A stretch of DNA of 51,256 nucleotides from Saprolegnia diclina VS20. Its lineage: Eukaryota; Oomycota; Saprolegniomycetes; Saprolegniales; Saprolegniaceae. A program made the position numbers and the translations under genes. Positions 21,567-31,651 of this stretch are shown here, in pieces. The first letter of the stretch is position 1. The number at the start of each line of letters is the position of its first letter. The stretch spans positions 746,371 through 797,626 of the forward strand of contig NW_008246068.1 of assembly GCF_000281045.1 (NCBI RefSeq), read 5' to 3'. The notes beneath the pieces are model-generated. The model had not been told where the DNA came from. It made no database searches and saw only the letters and a list, made by a program, of their open reading frames with translations.

Positions 21567-24253
21567 CTACTTTTGCGAAAACACCTTCTTCAGCGCCGCG
21601 TACGTGGCTTCGGGGGCTTCGTCGTCGACCTTGGCCTTCTTGGTCGACGCCACCGGTGTCTCGTCCGTCGTCGTGCGCTTCAACGGCGCCGTCGTCGGCA
21701 CCGACTTGGCCGCGCGTTCCTTGGCTTTCGTCAGCACCGTGTCCAAGAACGACCGGTAGAGCGACCGGAGCGGCGGCAGCACGTGCGACGGCGCGGCAAA
21801 CATGCCGCCATTCCCGGCCTTGCTCGCGTCCTCCTTGTTCAAACGCGACGACGTCGACGCCTCCGGAACCGTCCACGCGCCGTACATTTGCTGGAGAATC
21901 GAGTTGGACTCTTCCTCCATCGTCGCGGGCAGCGAGGCCACGAGCATCGCGTCGCCGACCGCATGCACGGTCGAGTAGGCGTCCATGACGAGCAAGTGCT
22001 GCTTGTAAAACAGCGCGTCGGTGATGACGACGCCGGGCACGCGGTAGATGGCGGTCGGGATCGACGACGCCGTGTCAAACACAAAGAGGTGTCCGACGGC
22101 CTTGTCCTTGGAGCCCGTGTTGACGCCGAGGAGGAGCTGGCTCGAGTTGGACGTCTTGGTGAGGCTCATGCACGTGAACGGGATCGCATAAAACCACACG
22201 ATCGAGCACGTGAGGAGCGACCAGACGTAGACGCCGACCGACGTCCGCGCCACGAGAAGCGGCGACGACGGACCGGCAAACGCAATGTCAGCGACCGCTT
22301 CCTTGGGGTACGAGAGCACGGACCGAAGCGCGTTCGTGATGGGGTCCCACAGCGTGAGAAGCGGGCCGTACGCGATCGCAAGCAGCGACCCGTCGTCCGA
22401 GAAGGCGATCGCGCCGACCGGCACCTTGCGGAACTGCGACATGCTCGCGCAGGACCAGACGCCGTCGTTGAGCGCCCAGACGCGGACCTCGCCGTGGTCG
22501 TCGCCCGTCGCGATGCGAGTGTTGTGCACACCGATGGCCGTGATGACGCGGCCCAAGCCGTGCGGCTGGTCGACGTCCGTGTTGACCACGAAGGACCCGT
22601 CTGTCTTTCGCGTCCAGAACCGCAGCACCGACTCGTCCTGCGTGCGCGCGACGGTCGCCATCGTGCGCGTCGCATTCGAGAAGCCAATGTGAGTCGCAAA
22701 TGTCCGCGTCGGCACTTCGTTGAACGTCTACACAGTTTCCACGTTTCCATATCGCAAAAAAATGACAAGTCAGCGTGACATACCGCCGACACTTGGTTGC
22801 GCTCGGTGAGCGGCACAGTGCGGAGCACACGGTCTTGGAGCGGCTCGTAGAGCTGGACGTTGCCGACGAGCGACGCGCCCTGAAGGGCGAGCGTCTGCGA
22901 CCACGGCTCGAGCGCGAGGCGGCCGTTGATGAGCGTCTTCTTGCTCGGGAGGCCGACGCGCGCGAGGCCACCGACGTGCCACGCACGCACGTCGGCCACG
23001 TGCTTGTAGTAGATGATCGAGTTGTCGACAGTCGCGACGTAGTAGCCGGCGCCGTCGGCGCGCGTCACGATCGACGAGATCGACGCGGGGAAGCGCGGGA
23101 TCGTCGTGCGCTTCCCGCTTTCGAGGTGCCAGAGCACAAACACAAACTCTTCGCCGCCGGACGCGACGTAGTTGCCGTCGGTCGAGTACGCGACCGACCC
23201 CACCGGGTGCGAGTGCCAATGGAGCTTGGTCGGCTCGGGCACCATGTGCTCGGTGAGGGAGCGCCACACCTGGATCTGACCGTTGACGTCGCCGGTGACG
23301 ACCTCGTCGCGCGTCGGGTGGAGCGCAACACTCGTCATGTAGCGGTTATAGCGCAGGCTGCGCGTCTGGATGTCGCGCGAGGCGTCGTCGCCGGCCGGGC
23401 GGCTGTAGATGCGGCTGTACTGGAGCTCCTTGCCGCCGACGGCGGCGATCGACCCGACCATCCCGGGGACCGACGACGGCTGGTACGCTGCGCCGACAAA
23501 CGGCTTGTTTTGCCCCGACATGACCTTGCGTTCGTAGTAGCCGTTGACCGTGTCGAAGAGCTGGATGTTCCAGTGCGTCGCCTCGAGCGGGTGGAGGTTG
23601 ACCGTCCACGCCGCCGACCAGTCCTTCTTGGACGTCGGCGCCTCGCCCTTGTGCTCTGCGTGCGCCTTGATCTTCTTTTCGCGGCACATTTGCGACGCGC
23701 CCGCTTGGTCGGACCGGACCGTCGTGTTGAGCGTGATCGCCAAGAGCTCGGGCGAGATGGCGGCAATCCACACGATCGGGTCCTTGAGCTTGTGGTCCGC
23801 GAGGATCTGACCGGTCGCGAGGTCCCAGAGGCGCAAGTGGCAGTCGCCGGTCGCGACCCACATCTGGCTCGGCGTCGTCGGGTGCAACGCAAAGGCACTC
23901 ACGTGGTTCCGGACGTCGGTCGGAATCGCGTATTTCGCCACTTGGCGCGAGACCCACTGCGCTTTGCGGGTCGCGTCCGGCTTGTCGGCGCTTGGGTTCT
24001 TGTAGAGGCGCTCAAAGTGCGCCTTGAGGTGCGTGTCGCGCATGCGGCGGCGCAATACCTCCAAGTCCGAGAGCGGCTCGGGCGGCCCTTCCGGCGCTGG
24101 CATGCGCAGGTACTGGACGATCTCGCCCGTCTTGGCGCTGCGCGCGACAATGGCGTCGCCGTGCGCCTCGTAGAGCGACTTGCCGTCGGTCGAGGCCGTG
24201 ATGCCAAGGCACCGCTGCGCCCGCGTGCATGCGCTGCTGAGCTTCTGGGCCAT
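21567..24253 (-). CDS. WDR75/Utp17-like WD40 protein of the small-subunit processome
   Basis: Two exons, complement of 21567..22727 and 22784..24253, 876 residues, with a 56-base intron ending in TAG. Two beta-propellers can be followed: the first from about residue 70 (HVSAFALHPTTPSQMWVATG, HLRLWDL) through SVALHPTRDEVVTGDVNGQI; the second after NGRLALEPWSQTLALQGASL, with SVLRFWTRK, EVRVWALNDGVWSC and SDDGSLLAIAYGPLLTLWD. The C-terminal LPPLRSLYRSFLDTVL, preceded by APSHV, matches the WDR75 signature before the basic tail. In yeast and animals this t-UTP subunit links Pol I transcription to 18S rRNA processing in the nucleolus. The start at 24253 is the first ATG in frame. A CCAAT box lies about 60 bp upstream, at 24313-24318. 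Confidence 0.88.
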
Positions 24254-25149
24254 TTTCAAGAGATGCTGATGGATCCACGGTCGCAGCCAGCAAATGAATG
24301 GCCATTGCGGGAACCAATCACCAACGATGCCAACCGGTTGGCATTTATTTTTAACTGTAACCGGTTTGGCCATCGACCGCTGGGCCTGCCACGTCACGTC
24401 CTTCCATGCGATCGCAAGCTCGAGACGCATACCGGTTCACCACGCGACCGGACATCCTCAGGATCGTCAGGTGGCCACTCCTCGCCAACGCATGAAGAGT
24501 CTACAGGCGAGTGAGAGCGTTAAACCCAATACAAATGTCCAGCAGCTGCAGGCACGTCGGTATGTTTGGTGGTGGCGCGACGAACCTCTTGAAGGTAATA
24601 CGCCGCTTTCGAGACCCGAAAGATTGACAAGTCGCATCGACGGCAACTGCGTCAGCGGCCTGTACATCGGCTTGACCACTGCGGAGCAACACGCTTGCAA
24701 TGTCTCGGGCGTTTTCAAGCGCTCAATCACTGCTCCTTTGGCCGCTCGTTCACATCAGCAACGTCACATGCGCCGTGTTGATGTACCTTGGATTTTTGGA
24801 CGCCGTGGACCTCATCGTTGCTGCCTCCGTAGGGTGCCCACGCACAGATTGTCGATATTTCTTGTCAGCGACAACCGAATTGCGGGATTAGTGCGGCGAT
24901 TACGGTCCAAATGAACGGCGTTGGGCCGTATACCGATGCTACAACGCTACTCGTGTTGGAGATCGTCGTCTATGCGAGTTGAAGATCGTCTGCGCCGAGT
25001 GTACGAGAAGGTTTGCAACCAGCACAAGATGCTGCTTCGATCAGCACAAAAATCGTCGACGATGTTCATTCTTGTTCCAGAGTGATGTTGCTTTCAATGG
25101 CTCACCGAATTGAACTCACTTTGCCTTTTCCCCACTCTCCAAACTCCTC
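24254..25149. other. Divergent intergenic region
   Basis: About 900 bp between divergent WDR75-like and DUF2867-like genes. It contains the CCAAT box at 24313-24318 and a pyrimidine-rich stretch just before 25150. Open frames inside lack domain or splice support. Confidence 0.5.
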
Positions 25150-25716
25150 ATGTCGACCACGCTGCGCTCGTTTGCTGCGCTCGGCGTCACGCTCACGGCC
25201 ACGGGCCTTCTCTACGCGCAGCTCACCGTCAAGTCAGCGTCCTCCCAGTTTCAGCCGACGCCGACGCTCGCGCCTTACAAGGCTGCGCATGTGGACGTGT
25301 TGACGGCGCGAATGGACGCACCGGTCGACTTGGCCAAGTTTGCGAGCTGCTTCTTCCGGTCGCCCGTGTTTCAGGCCGAGCGGGTGGTGCTGCGCCTCCT
25401 CGGCTACGGCGCGACGACCGACGATGCGATTGCGAATCTCGCGTTTGAGCCCAACGACGCCGTTGTCGTCTTCCGCGTCGTCGAACGCACGCCGGACGAG
25501 GTCGTTCTCGCGTGGGCGCTCTCGGACGACACGCGCGGCCACTCGTGGCTGCACGTGGCCGACGACGGCCGCTCGGTCGAGTACGCGACGACGTTCGCAC
25601 CGACCCGCGCCATGCACTATGCGCTCGTGCCCTTCCACCTTGTGTACGCTCGCATCGTGCTGGCTGCCGCGCGCTACCAGTACAACAAGGAGACCGTGCC
25701 CATTTACGAACCCTAG
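25150..25716 (+). CDS. DUF2867-like protein with N-terminal membrane segment
   Basis: Single exon, 188 residues. Residues 5-25 (LRSFAALGVTLTATGLLYAQ) form a hydrophobic N-terminal signal or anchor. The remainder resembles the DUF2867 family, whose fold is related to the START/SRPBCC group. FASCFFRSPVFQAERVVLRL is followed by DEVVLAWALSDDTRGHSWLH, a strand-rich centre (SVEYATTFAPTRAMHYALVP) and the closing FHLVYARIVLAAARYQ. The family has no established reaction; small-ligand binding is a guess from the fold. The start ATG lies directly after a pyrimidine-rich stretch (CCTTTTCCCCACTCTCC). The family assignment is from remembered pattern, not alignment. Confidence 0.7.
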   Translation: MSTTLRSFAALGVTLTATGLLYAQLTVKSASSQFQPTPTLAPYKAAHVDVLTARMDAPVDLAKFASCFFRSPVFQAERVVLRLLGYGATTDDAIANLAFEPNDAVVVFRVVERTPDEVVLAWALSDDTRGHSWLHVADDGRSVEYATTFAPTRAMHYALVPFHLVYARIVLAAARYQYNKETVPIYEP

Positions 25717-26048
25717 TCTCTTGACCCACCACGTACTACTTTTATCTAACAATGCATACATCGAATTGCATCTTCCTTGGCTAGCATCGGCGATGACTAT
25801 GTGGCGTCTGGATGCGTCGATGGAGGTGCGAGCAATACTGGCGCATGCGTCAAGGCTTGGAGATACATGATGCGTCAGTGTTAGCGCTCGATACCGTGAA
25901 TGAGCTACGAGTCCAGGTGTTGTTTAGGACTCGAGGTGGCAGAGACCAAAGCCTCTCGACCTGTCCAACTCGAGGACATGAGAAAAGTACCGTGCCCCAA
26001 ATGGCAGTCTCGTGTTGAATTGCTAAAGGTAGGGGGCAAAAGGGCGAC
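25717..26048. other. Convergent intergenic region
   Basis: About 330 bp between two convergent stops. No coding pattern, repeat or RNA gene is visible. Confidence 0.5.
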
Positions 26049-26825
26049 TTAGAAGCGGGCGAGCGTGTCGAGGAGCGGAATATCCGAGACCTTGGACATG
26101 TACTCAATGTACTCACGGACCTTGGGCGGCCACGCGACGCCCTGGACAATCGTGAGCCCACGGAGACGACCGAAAAGGTCAATGTCGTCGTAGCTCAGCG
26201 TCTCGTTGACCGAGTGGGGCTTCTTGAGCATCGCTTCCAGTTGCAAGAGGAACGCGTTCAGCTGCGCAACGTACGTGGCGCTGTTGGTGATCGCGTCGTC
26301 AAAGGACCCGATCGTCTTTTCCTTCTTGTTCTTGTAGTAGTCGCGCGACGCTTGGGTCGCAAACTCGGCAAAGAGCGTCGCGTGGAAGCGCGGGTGGTAC
26401 AGGTACCGCATGCACTCGGCCGAGTCCTTGATCCACGCCTTGAGGTCGGCCCGCGTCGCGTCGGCCTCGGCCAAGATGACCTTTTCGCCATAGGTGGCGT
26501 CGACGTAGCGGACAATGTCCATGGATTCGGGCATGACCAGGCCCGACGGCGTCTCGAGGATCGGGACGACCTTGGCACCGACAAGCCCGATCGGCGTCGC
26601 CTCGTCGTGGTTGGCGAGGAAGACGAGCTCGACCGGCAGGCCCTTCAGACCAAAGATCATGCGCGTGCGCACGCAGAACGGGCAGTGGTCGTAGATGTAG
26701 AGCCGCGGCAGCGCCGGCGCGGCCTTGGCCGCCACCTTCTTGGACGCAGCGGCGAAACCGAGGCCGGCGCCGACGGCGAGGCTGCTCGCGAGGCTCAGGG
26801 CAATGGCGGCCTTCGACTTGGTCAT
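26049..26825 (-). CDS. Bacterial-type glutaredoxin 2 (GrxB/GST-like) with N-terminal hydrophobic extension
   Basis: Single exon, 258 residues. Residues 1-30 (AAIALSLASSLAVGAGLGFA) form a signal or membrane segment. From residue 41 the sequence follows bacterial GrxB closely: RLYIYDHCPFCVRTRMIFGL with the redox pair Cys48/Cys51, then LVGAKVVPILE and MPESMDIVRYVD, the GST-like thioredoxin-fold glutathione site. The all-helical C-terminal domain includes LSYDDIDLFGRLRGLTIVQG. GrxB reduces mixed disulphides with glutathione. This subfamily is best known from Gammaproteobacteria, not from classical eukaryotic CPYC glutaredoxins. Codon use (GC-rich third positions) matches the neighbours, so any transfer is old. 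Upstream, TTCATTTTCACTTTGAC on the gene strand resembles the oomycete Inr-FPR element, and a reversed CCAAT box lies at 26871-26878. Confidence 0.88.
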   Translation of the reverse strand: MTKSKAAIALSLASSLAVGAGLGFAAASKKVAAKAAPALPRLYIYDHCPFCVRTRMIFGLKGLPVELVFLANHDEATPIGLVGAKVVPILETPSGLVMPESMDIVRYVDATYGEKVILAEADATRADLKAWIKDSAECMRYLYHPRFHATLFAEFATQASRDYYKNKKEKTIGSFDDAITNSATYVAQLNAFLLQLEAMLKKPHSVNETLSYDDIDLFGRLRGLTIVQGVAWPPKVREYIEYMSKVSDIPLLDTLARF

Positions 26826-27524
26826 GCTTGCGTCAAAGTGAAAATGAACGCCTCACGTCACATCGCCTGTGATTGGCCAAAATTAAGATACCGAATTCGG
26901 CGCCCGCCGACCAGAAACGCTCGCGATTGACTGCAGCCCAACCACGGTGGCCCTGCGTGGAGCAGAGGAGGGACCGCGTGGCTCGCCTTTCGTGGACGCT
27001 GTCCTCGAGGCGATGGCTTGCAGAGCAAACGCGACTGGGTTGCTACGACGACCCATGTGCGATACCACAGGACTCGCGAGAGCGGATGCTCGCTTGCCCC
27101 AACGTGAGCAACGGGGCTCAGCGCTGCAAGGATCTAGTTGCTACGGCCTCACGAACAAGCCGCCAACCTAGCGTGGTTTGGCTGTTGATGCGCGGTCGGA
27201 CATTCGCCTTGTTAAACGTTATTCCTTGGTGGTCTTGCGTGTCGTCAACGACAGACTAGATTTCCGGCCAGCCAATGAACACGCAGATTATGTAGTATAC
27301 ACTGTTTTAAACACTGGAGGCCTAATGCTTTTGCCTCAAAGTCGGTATCCCGCAGTGACTTGACGCAACATCGAGCGACTCGCAGCGATGCACGAGACGG
27401 AGCGACAGTTTGTCACTCTGCTCGTCCACCGAGCCGACTTGAATGGCATCGAATGCGTGGTGGCTTCATGAATTGTATAATACAACATTGCTGTATTAAA
27501 CACATTTAAAACGTAAAAAGTGCA
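26826..27524. other. Divergent intergenic region
   Basis: About 700 bp between divergent GrxB-like and GT8 genes, holding the CCAAT box at 26871-26878. It becomes AT-rich near the GT8 start. No gene supported. Confidence 0.5.
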
Positions 27525-28478
27525 ATGTCAGCCATGGCATCGCGGCCAGCGCGGTCGCTGCGCCTGTTGCTCCTGGGCCTTCTCTTCATGGCCACGAGTC
27601 TGCTCCTGCTCTATGCTTCCATCGTAAGCAAGTCGACATCCGAGGCTACCTTGCTGCGCCGGCGTCACCCCAGCACGTCTCTGCGCCGCGACAAGGTGGC
27701 GTACATGTTATATGCCACCGACACGGTCACGGCCTGCAATGCACTTATCATGGCCAAGCAGATTCGGCGCCTCGGAACACCCTCCTCGATCGAGATTGTG
27801 CTTTTGGTAACTGACAAGGTGGCCGACGCGACGCTGACCGCGCTCGAAGCCGACGGCACGCTTACGCTGCAGCTCGTGTCGCCGTGGGTGCAGACAAATG
27901 CCAAGCACTCTACGTGGTCGTCGTCCCTCACTAAGCTCCGCGTCTTTGCGTATTATGGCTACGACAAAGTCATCTACCTCGACTCGGACGCATGGCTGCA
28001 CCGCAACTTGGACCACCTCTTTGACTTAAGTGACGCTGCGATGTTTTGGGCGCCGAGAGCGTACTACCGCCCGCCGCCCACGATCGCGTCGACGTTGCTC
28101 GTGTTGCGGCCGTCGTCAAAAGCGTTTGCGCAGCTGCAGGCCGCGGTGACGACGCAGTTTGCAGCGATGGCCGTCTACGACATGGACGTGCTCAATGCCA
28201 TGTGGCCGGACGCGCGCGGCGTGCTCCCGAGCCACTACGTGGTGCTGAACGGCCACTTGAACTCGAACCTGACGCTGGACTTCGACTCGGTCGACGCGCG
28301 CATCAACGCCACGTACGTGACGCACTTTTCGTCATCGCCGGATGGCAGCTATGGCAAGCCGTGGAGGGTCGAGAAGAAGAAGATGCGACGACAGCCCGAG
28401 TGGCACCCGCGCTTTTACGCGCTCTTTGAAGCGTACTGGCAAAGCCAAGAGCTCTACTGTCCGTGGCTGCACCTGTAG
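27525..28478 (+). CDS. Glycosyltransferase family 8 (glycogenin-like), type II membrane protein
   Basis: Single exon, 317 residues. A short cytosolic tail precedes a signal-anchor (LRLLLLGLLFMATSLLLLYA, about 11-31), as in Golgi glycosyltransferases. The catalytic domain begins KVAYMLYATDTVTACNALIM and contains TKLRVFAYYGYDKVIYLDSD, the GT8 nucleotide-sugar and metal site with its DxD motif. Further support comes from FWAPRAYY, MDVLNAMWPD and VVLNGHLNSNL. A second ATG at 27534 has better context and could be the start. The sugar and acceptor cannot be told; galactosyl, glucosyl or glucuronosyl transfer are all known in GT8. The gene converges on the repeat-protein gene with 101 bp between stops. 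Confidence 0.87.
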   Translation: MSAMASRPARSLRLLLLGLLFMATSLLLLYASIVSKSTSEATLLRRRHPSTSLRRDKVAYMLYATDTVTACNALIMAKQIRRLGTPSSIEIVLLVTDKVADATLTALEADGTLTLQLVSPWVQTNAKHSTWSSSLTKLRVFAYYGYDKVIYLDSDAWLHRNLDHLFDLSDAAMFWAPRAYYRPPPTIASTLLVLRPSSKAFAQLQAAVTTQFAAMAVYDMDVLNAMWPDARGVLPSHYVVLNGHLNSNLTLDFDSVDARINATYVTHFSSSPDGSYGKPWRVEKKKMRRQPEWHPRFYALFEAYWQSQELYCPWLHL

Positions 28479-28579
28479 ATAGACACTAGAATACACAATA
28501 TAGAGAGCACTTGACATCCATTGTTTCTACGCTTATTGCTAACGCGATTTATCTCGCACAGACAGATAGTGCACGTTGT

Positions 28580-29251
28580 CTAGCCACGCAAAGCGCGAGG
28601 GGTGCCATCGTTCTTGCGGTTGCCGGTGGTGGCGCCGCTCGTGGTGGCGCCGGTGTTTTTGAAGATGTCCTTGGACTGGTCATCGGCGCCGCTCTTGGTG
28701 ATTTGGCCCTCTTTCACACTCTTGCCAGTGCTGTCGGGCATTACCTGAGTATTGGCACCAGTGCTCGTGCCGCTAGCTCCTGTGTAGCTCGTCGGTTGCG
28801 CGTCGTTTTTGCGGTTGCCGCTTGTGTTGCCACTAGTGTTCTTGAAGATGTCCTTGGACTGGTCGTCGTCGTCCTTGACGTCGGGGTTGCTTTTACCGCC
28901 GGTGTTCTTGAAGATGTCCTTGGACTGGTCACCGGTGCCCTTGACGTTGGAGTTGCTTGTGCCGCCAGTGAGACCTGCCGGCTGCGCGTTGCTGGTGGTG
29001 CCGCTCGTGTTGCCACTAGTGTTCTTGAAAATGTCCTTGGACTGGTCACCGGTGCCCTTGACGTTGGAGTTGCTTGTGCCGCCAGTGAGACCTGCCGGCT
29101 GCGCGTTGCTGGTGGTGCCGCTGTTCTTGAAGGAGACGTTGGATATGTCTCCATTGCCTTTGACGTTCGGATTTGTGCTGGCGCTGGTGCTGACCCGCAT
29201 CTGCTCGGCAGCTACCAAGGTGCCAAAGAAGAGGAACGAAAGCAGCTTCAT
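28580..29251 (-). CDS. Secreted Asn/Ser/Thr-rich tandem-repeat protein
   Basis: Single exon, 223 residues, starting with a signal peptide (MKLLSFLFFGTLVAAEQ). The rest is low-complexity and built from degenerate repeats centred on DQSKDIFKNT (four clear copies) and NAQPAGLTGGTSNSNVKGTG (two copies). Many Asn-X-Ser/Thr sequons suggest heavy N-glycosylation; cysteines are absent. Two adjacent 39-residue units are nearly identical at the DNA level, pointing to recent duplication. No known domain is seen. It could be a wall or matrix protein, or a host-facing secreted protein, but the sequence does not decide. No RxLR or Leu-x-Leu-Phe-Leu-Ala-Lys-like motif is visible after the signal peptide. 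Confidence 0.75.
   Translation of the reverse strand: MKLLSFLFFGTLVAAEQMRVSTSASTNPNVKGNGDISNVSFKNSGTTSNAQPAGLTGGTSNSNVKGTGDQSKDIFKNTSGNTSGTTSNAQPAGLTGGTSNSNVKGTGDQSKDIFKNTGGKSNPDVKDDDDQSKDIFKNTSGNTSGNRKNDAQPTSYTGASGTSTGANTQVMPDSTGKSVKEGQITKSGADDQSKDIFKNTGATTSGATTGNRKNDGTPRALRG
28904..29122 (-). repeat. 117-bp tandem duplication in the secreted repeat gene
   Basis: Copy 1 runs 28904-29020 and copy 2 starts at 29021 and continues to about 29122. They are identical over about 100 bases except for one mismatch near the start (GAAGATG versus GAAAATG). The period is 39 codons. Confidence 0.85.
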
Positions 29252-29666
29252 GGAGTGTTGCTGGCGGGCGGATAAATCGAGAACTGGTGTTGCTCTGTCG
29301 GTGCCGTGATTAGCGATTGGTCGCAGAGACCGTCGCTTCGAGCCAACAACGGCGGTTGCACCAAACATCGATAGATACGCTTGATTTGGGTTTTGCGTTG
29401 TAGCTACGCTGGAAGGATTCATTTCATTTGGGTTTGCCATGCGCAAAGCCTTACCCCTACCCTACCCTGGCCCAGAAAGTTCATTTCCTCCGTGGGCTTC
29501 CTTCCCTGAGGTGGAGCTGTGAAGACGCTGTGTTGGTACGCGCGTCGACCGAGTCGATGTTCAGGGTCAGGTGTTTTGGCGCGAATTGTGGAAAGGGCAA
29601 ACTCGTATCCGGAAGTGGCACGGTATCCGGAGTAGCGACGTGGCTTCGAGTGACTCTGCCTTTCCG
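29252..29666. promoter_or_regulatory. Divergent promoter, repeat protein / CLPTM1
   Basis: About 415 bp. TATCCGGA-core elements lie at about 29607 and 29629, some 60 and 38 bp upstream of the CLPTM1 start. A telomere-like tract, ACCCCTACCCTACCCT, is at about 29453-29468. Confidence 0.5.
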
Positions 29667-31622
29667 ATGGCTGAAGCACCCGCCAACAACGAGGAGAGCT
29701 CGTGGTTCTCGTCGATCGTGCGCGCCGGCCTCATCTGGTACGGCGTCAACAAGGTCACATCCGTGCTGTGGGGCAGCGCCGATACGCCGACGACGACGGC
29801 ACCCGCGCCAATGACGGGGCCGTCCATCGGCTTTCAAGCGCCGTCGCCCTCGAGCATCCAGGCGTTTGACGCGACGCTCAACCCGTTCGCCAAGTTTTCG
29901 CCGCTCACGCCGACCAACGAGCCGCTGCCAGGGCACCGCAACACCTTTGCGTACGGCGTCTTGACCAACATCCAAGTGTACGCTACGCCGTCGCCGACGT
30001 TTTCGTTTGACGACGACGAGGCGTCGCTGGTCTGGGACTTTTCGTCGGTCCATTACGGCTTTCTCGAGGTGCCTGTGGAGCACAAGGTCAATCTCAACTG
30101 GACCATGACGCCGTATCTGCTCAACAATGGCACGCTCCACGCGCACGTCTTCTTCACCAAGGCCGGCTACTCGCCCAACCCGTCCGACGAAAGTAATATC
30201 CTCGATTTCTCTACTTCCTGCACCTCAGGCGCTCACACAAAGCGTGTAGACTATGACGAACTCGCTACGGTCTACAAGCGCGTCGAAATGAACACGTACC
30301 GTCCGCGGGCCAAGATCGTCAAGCAGCGCAACTTGTGGCAGCGCCAGGCCGACGAGGCCGCCGAGGTCAACCTTGACGTTGCAGTCATCGACGAAGACAC
30401 GACGTACGTCTCGCATTGGAAGCCGACGCTCACGATCCACGTGCTCGTCGACCACTCGGTGTACGCGCGCGGGCAGCCGCCGCAGCCGTTCGTGGCGCCG
30501 TACCTTCAGGTGGACCCGGTCTCGGGCAACTACCTCCCGGTACTGCACCTCAACGAGTTTTGGCTCCTCGACGAACAGCTCTTGCCGATCAACAGCAGCG
30601 TGCCAAGCCTGCCGCTCGAGGTCGAGTTTGCGGCCATTGGCATGACCAAGTTTGCCCTCTACCATCAGATGGACCAGTCGTTCAAGATGCAGCAATCGAT
30701 GGGCACGAGCTCCAAGCGGGACACGGACGCCATGAAGAAGATGTTTGTCGACACCAACCCGTACCTGCTCGCAGTCACGTTTGTCGTGTCGATTCTCCAT
30801 ACCGTCTTTGATATGCTCGCGTTCAAAAACGATGTGAGCTTCTGGAAGAAGCAAAAGTCGCTCGAAGGCCTCAGTCTCCGGACTGTCGTCCTCAACGCGT
30901 TCTTCCACCTCGTCATCTTCCTCTACCTCGTCGACAATGACACGTCGTGGATGATTCTCTTCAGCTCGGGGCTTGGCGTCGTTCTCGATTTCTGGAAGAT
31001 CAAGAAGGCCATCAAGATCAGCCGCGACGCCGACGGCAAGCTCGTGTTTGCTGGCGAAGACAACTACGTATCGTCGTCGACCGCCGAGCACGACCGCGTC
31101 GCCGTCGCGCATGTGTCGTACATCATGTACCCGCTCCTCGCGGGCTATTCGTTGTACAAGCTCATTTACGCCGAGCACAAGGGCTGGTACTCGTGGGTGC
31201 TCTCGAGCCTCACGAGCTTTGTGTACGCGTTTGGCTTTATCATGATGACGCCGCAGCTCTACATCAACTACAAACTCAAGTCGGTCGCGCATCTGCCGTG
31301 GCGCGCCATGGTGTACAAGTCGCTCAACACGTTCATTGACGACCTCTTTGCGTTTGTGATTACGATGCCGATCATGCACCGCCTCGCGTGCTTCCGCGAC
31401 GACATCATTTTCTTTGTGTACCTCTACCAGCGCTGGATCTACCGCGTCGACAAGTCGCGCGTCAACGAGTTTGGCCAAGGCGGCGACGAGCCAACGGCGC
31501 TCGAGACCACGCCGCCGCCGACAACGAACGACGAGGCGCCCGTGGCGACGATTCCGGACCGTCCGACCCCAGACAGCACGACCACCCAGCGCCGCGCCAA
31601 GACCGACCGCGTGCCGCAGTAG
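29667..31622 (+). CDS. CLPTM1-family multi-pass membrane protein
   Basis: Two exons, 29667..30192 and 30250..31622, 632 residues. The 57-base intron ends in TAG, is divisible by three and lacks a stop codon, so the unspliced frame stays open; splicing gives SDENYDELATVYKR. The family signature is clear: a large lumenal domain (IQVYATPSPTFSF, NGTLHAHVFFTKAGYSP, WKPTLTIHVLVDHSVY), then NEFWLLDEQLLPIN and DTNPYLLAVTFVVSILHTVF. The multi-TM region includes MLAFKNDVSFWKKQKSLEGL, MTPQLYINYKLKSVAHLPWR and YKSLNTFIDDLFAFVITMP. Animal CLPTM1 and CLPTM1L act in the ER, in receptor trafficking and, for CLPTM1L, glucosamine-phosphatidylinositol scrambling. The C-terminal tail is Thr/Pro-rich and not conserved. 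The start at 29667 is the first ATG after the stop-free leader. Confidence 0.93.
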   Translation: MAEAPANNEESSWFSSIVRAGLIWYGVNKVTSVLWGSADTPTTTAPAPMTGPSIGFQAPSPSSIQAFDATLNPFAKFSPLTPTNEPLPGHRNTFAYGVLTNIQVYATPSPTFSFDDDEASLVWDFSSVHYGFLEVPVEHKVNLNWTMTPYLLNNGTLHAHVFFTKAGYSPNPSDESNILDFSTSCTSGAHTKRVDYDELATVYKRVEMNTYRPRAKIVKQRNLWQRQADEAAEVNLDVAVIDEDTTYVSHWKPTLTIHVLVDHSVYARGQPPQPFVAPYLQVDPVSGNYLPVLHLNEFWLLDEQLLPINSSVPSLPLEVEFAAIGMTKFALYHQMDQSFKMQQSMGTSSKRDTDAMKKMFVDTNPYLLAVTFVVSILHTVFDMLAFKNDVSFWKKQKSLEGLSLRTVVLNAFFHLVIFLYLVDNDTSWMILFSSGLGVVLDFWKIKKAIKISRDADGKLVFAGEDNYVSSSTAEHDRVAVAHVSYIMYPLLAGYSLYKLIYAEHKGWYSWVLSSLTSFVYAFGFIMMTPQLYINYKLKSVAHLPWRAMVYKSLNTFIDDLFAFVITMPIMHRLACFRDDIIFFVYLYQRWIYRVDKSRVNEFGQGGDEPTALETTPPPTTNDEAPVATIPDRPTPDSTTTQRRAKTDRVPQ

Positions 31623-31651
31623 AATTTATGTGATTTTGATTTCAAGACATT

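Noticed and set aside
22775-24514. Very long plus-strand open frame opposite WDR75
   Set aside because: It is an antisense shadow caused by GC-rich third codon positions; its translation is Arg/Asp/Val-rich without domains, while the minus strand encodes clear WD40 repeats.
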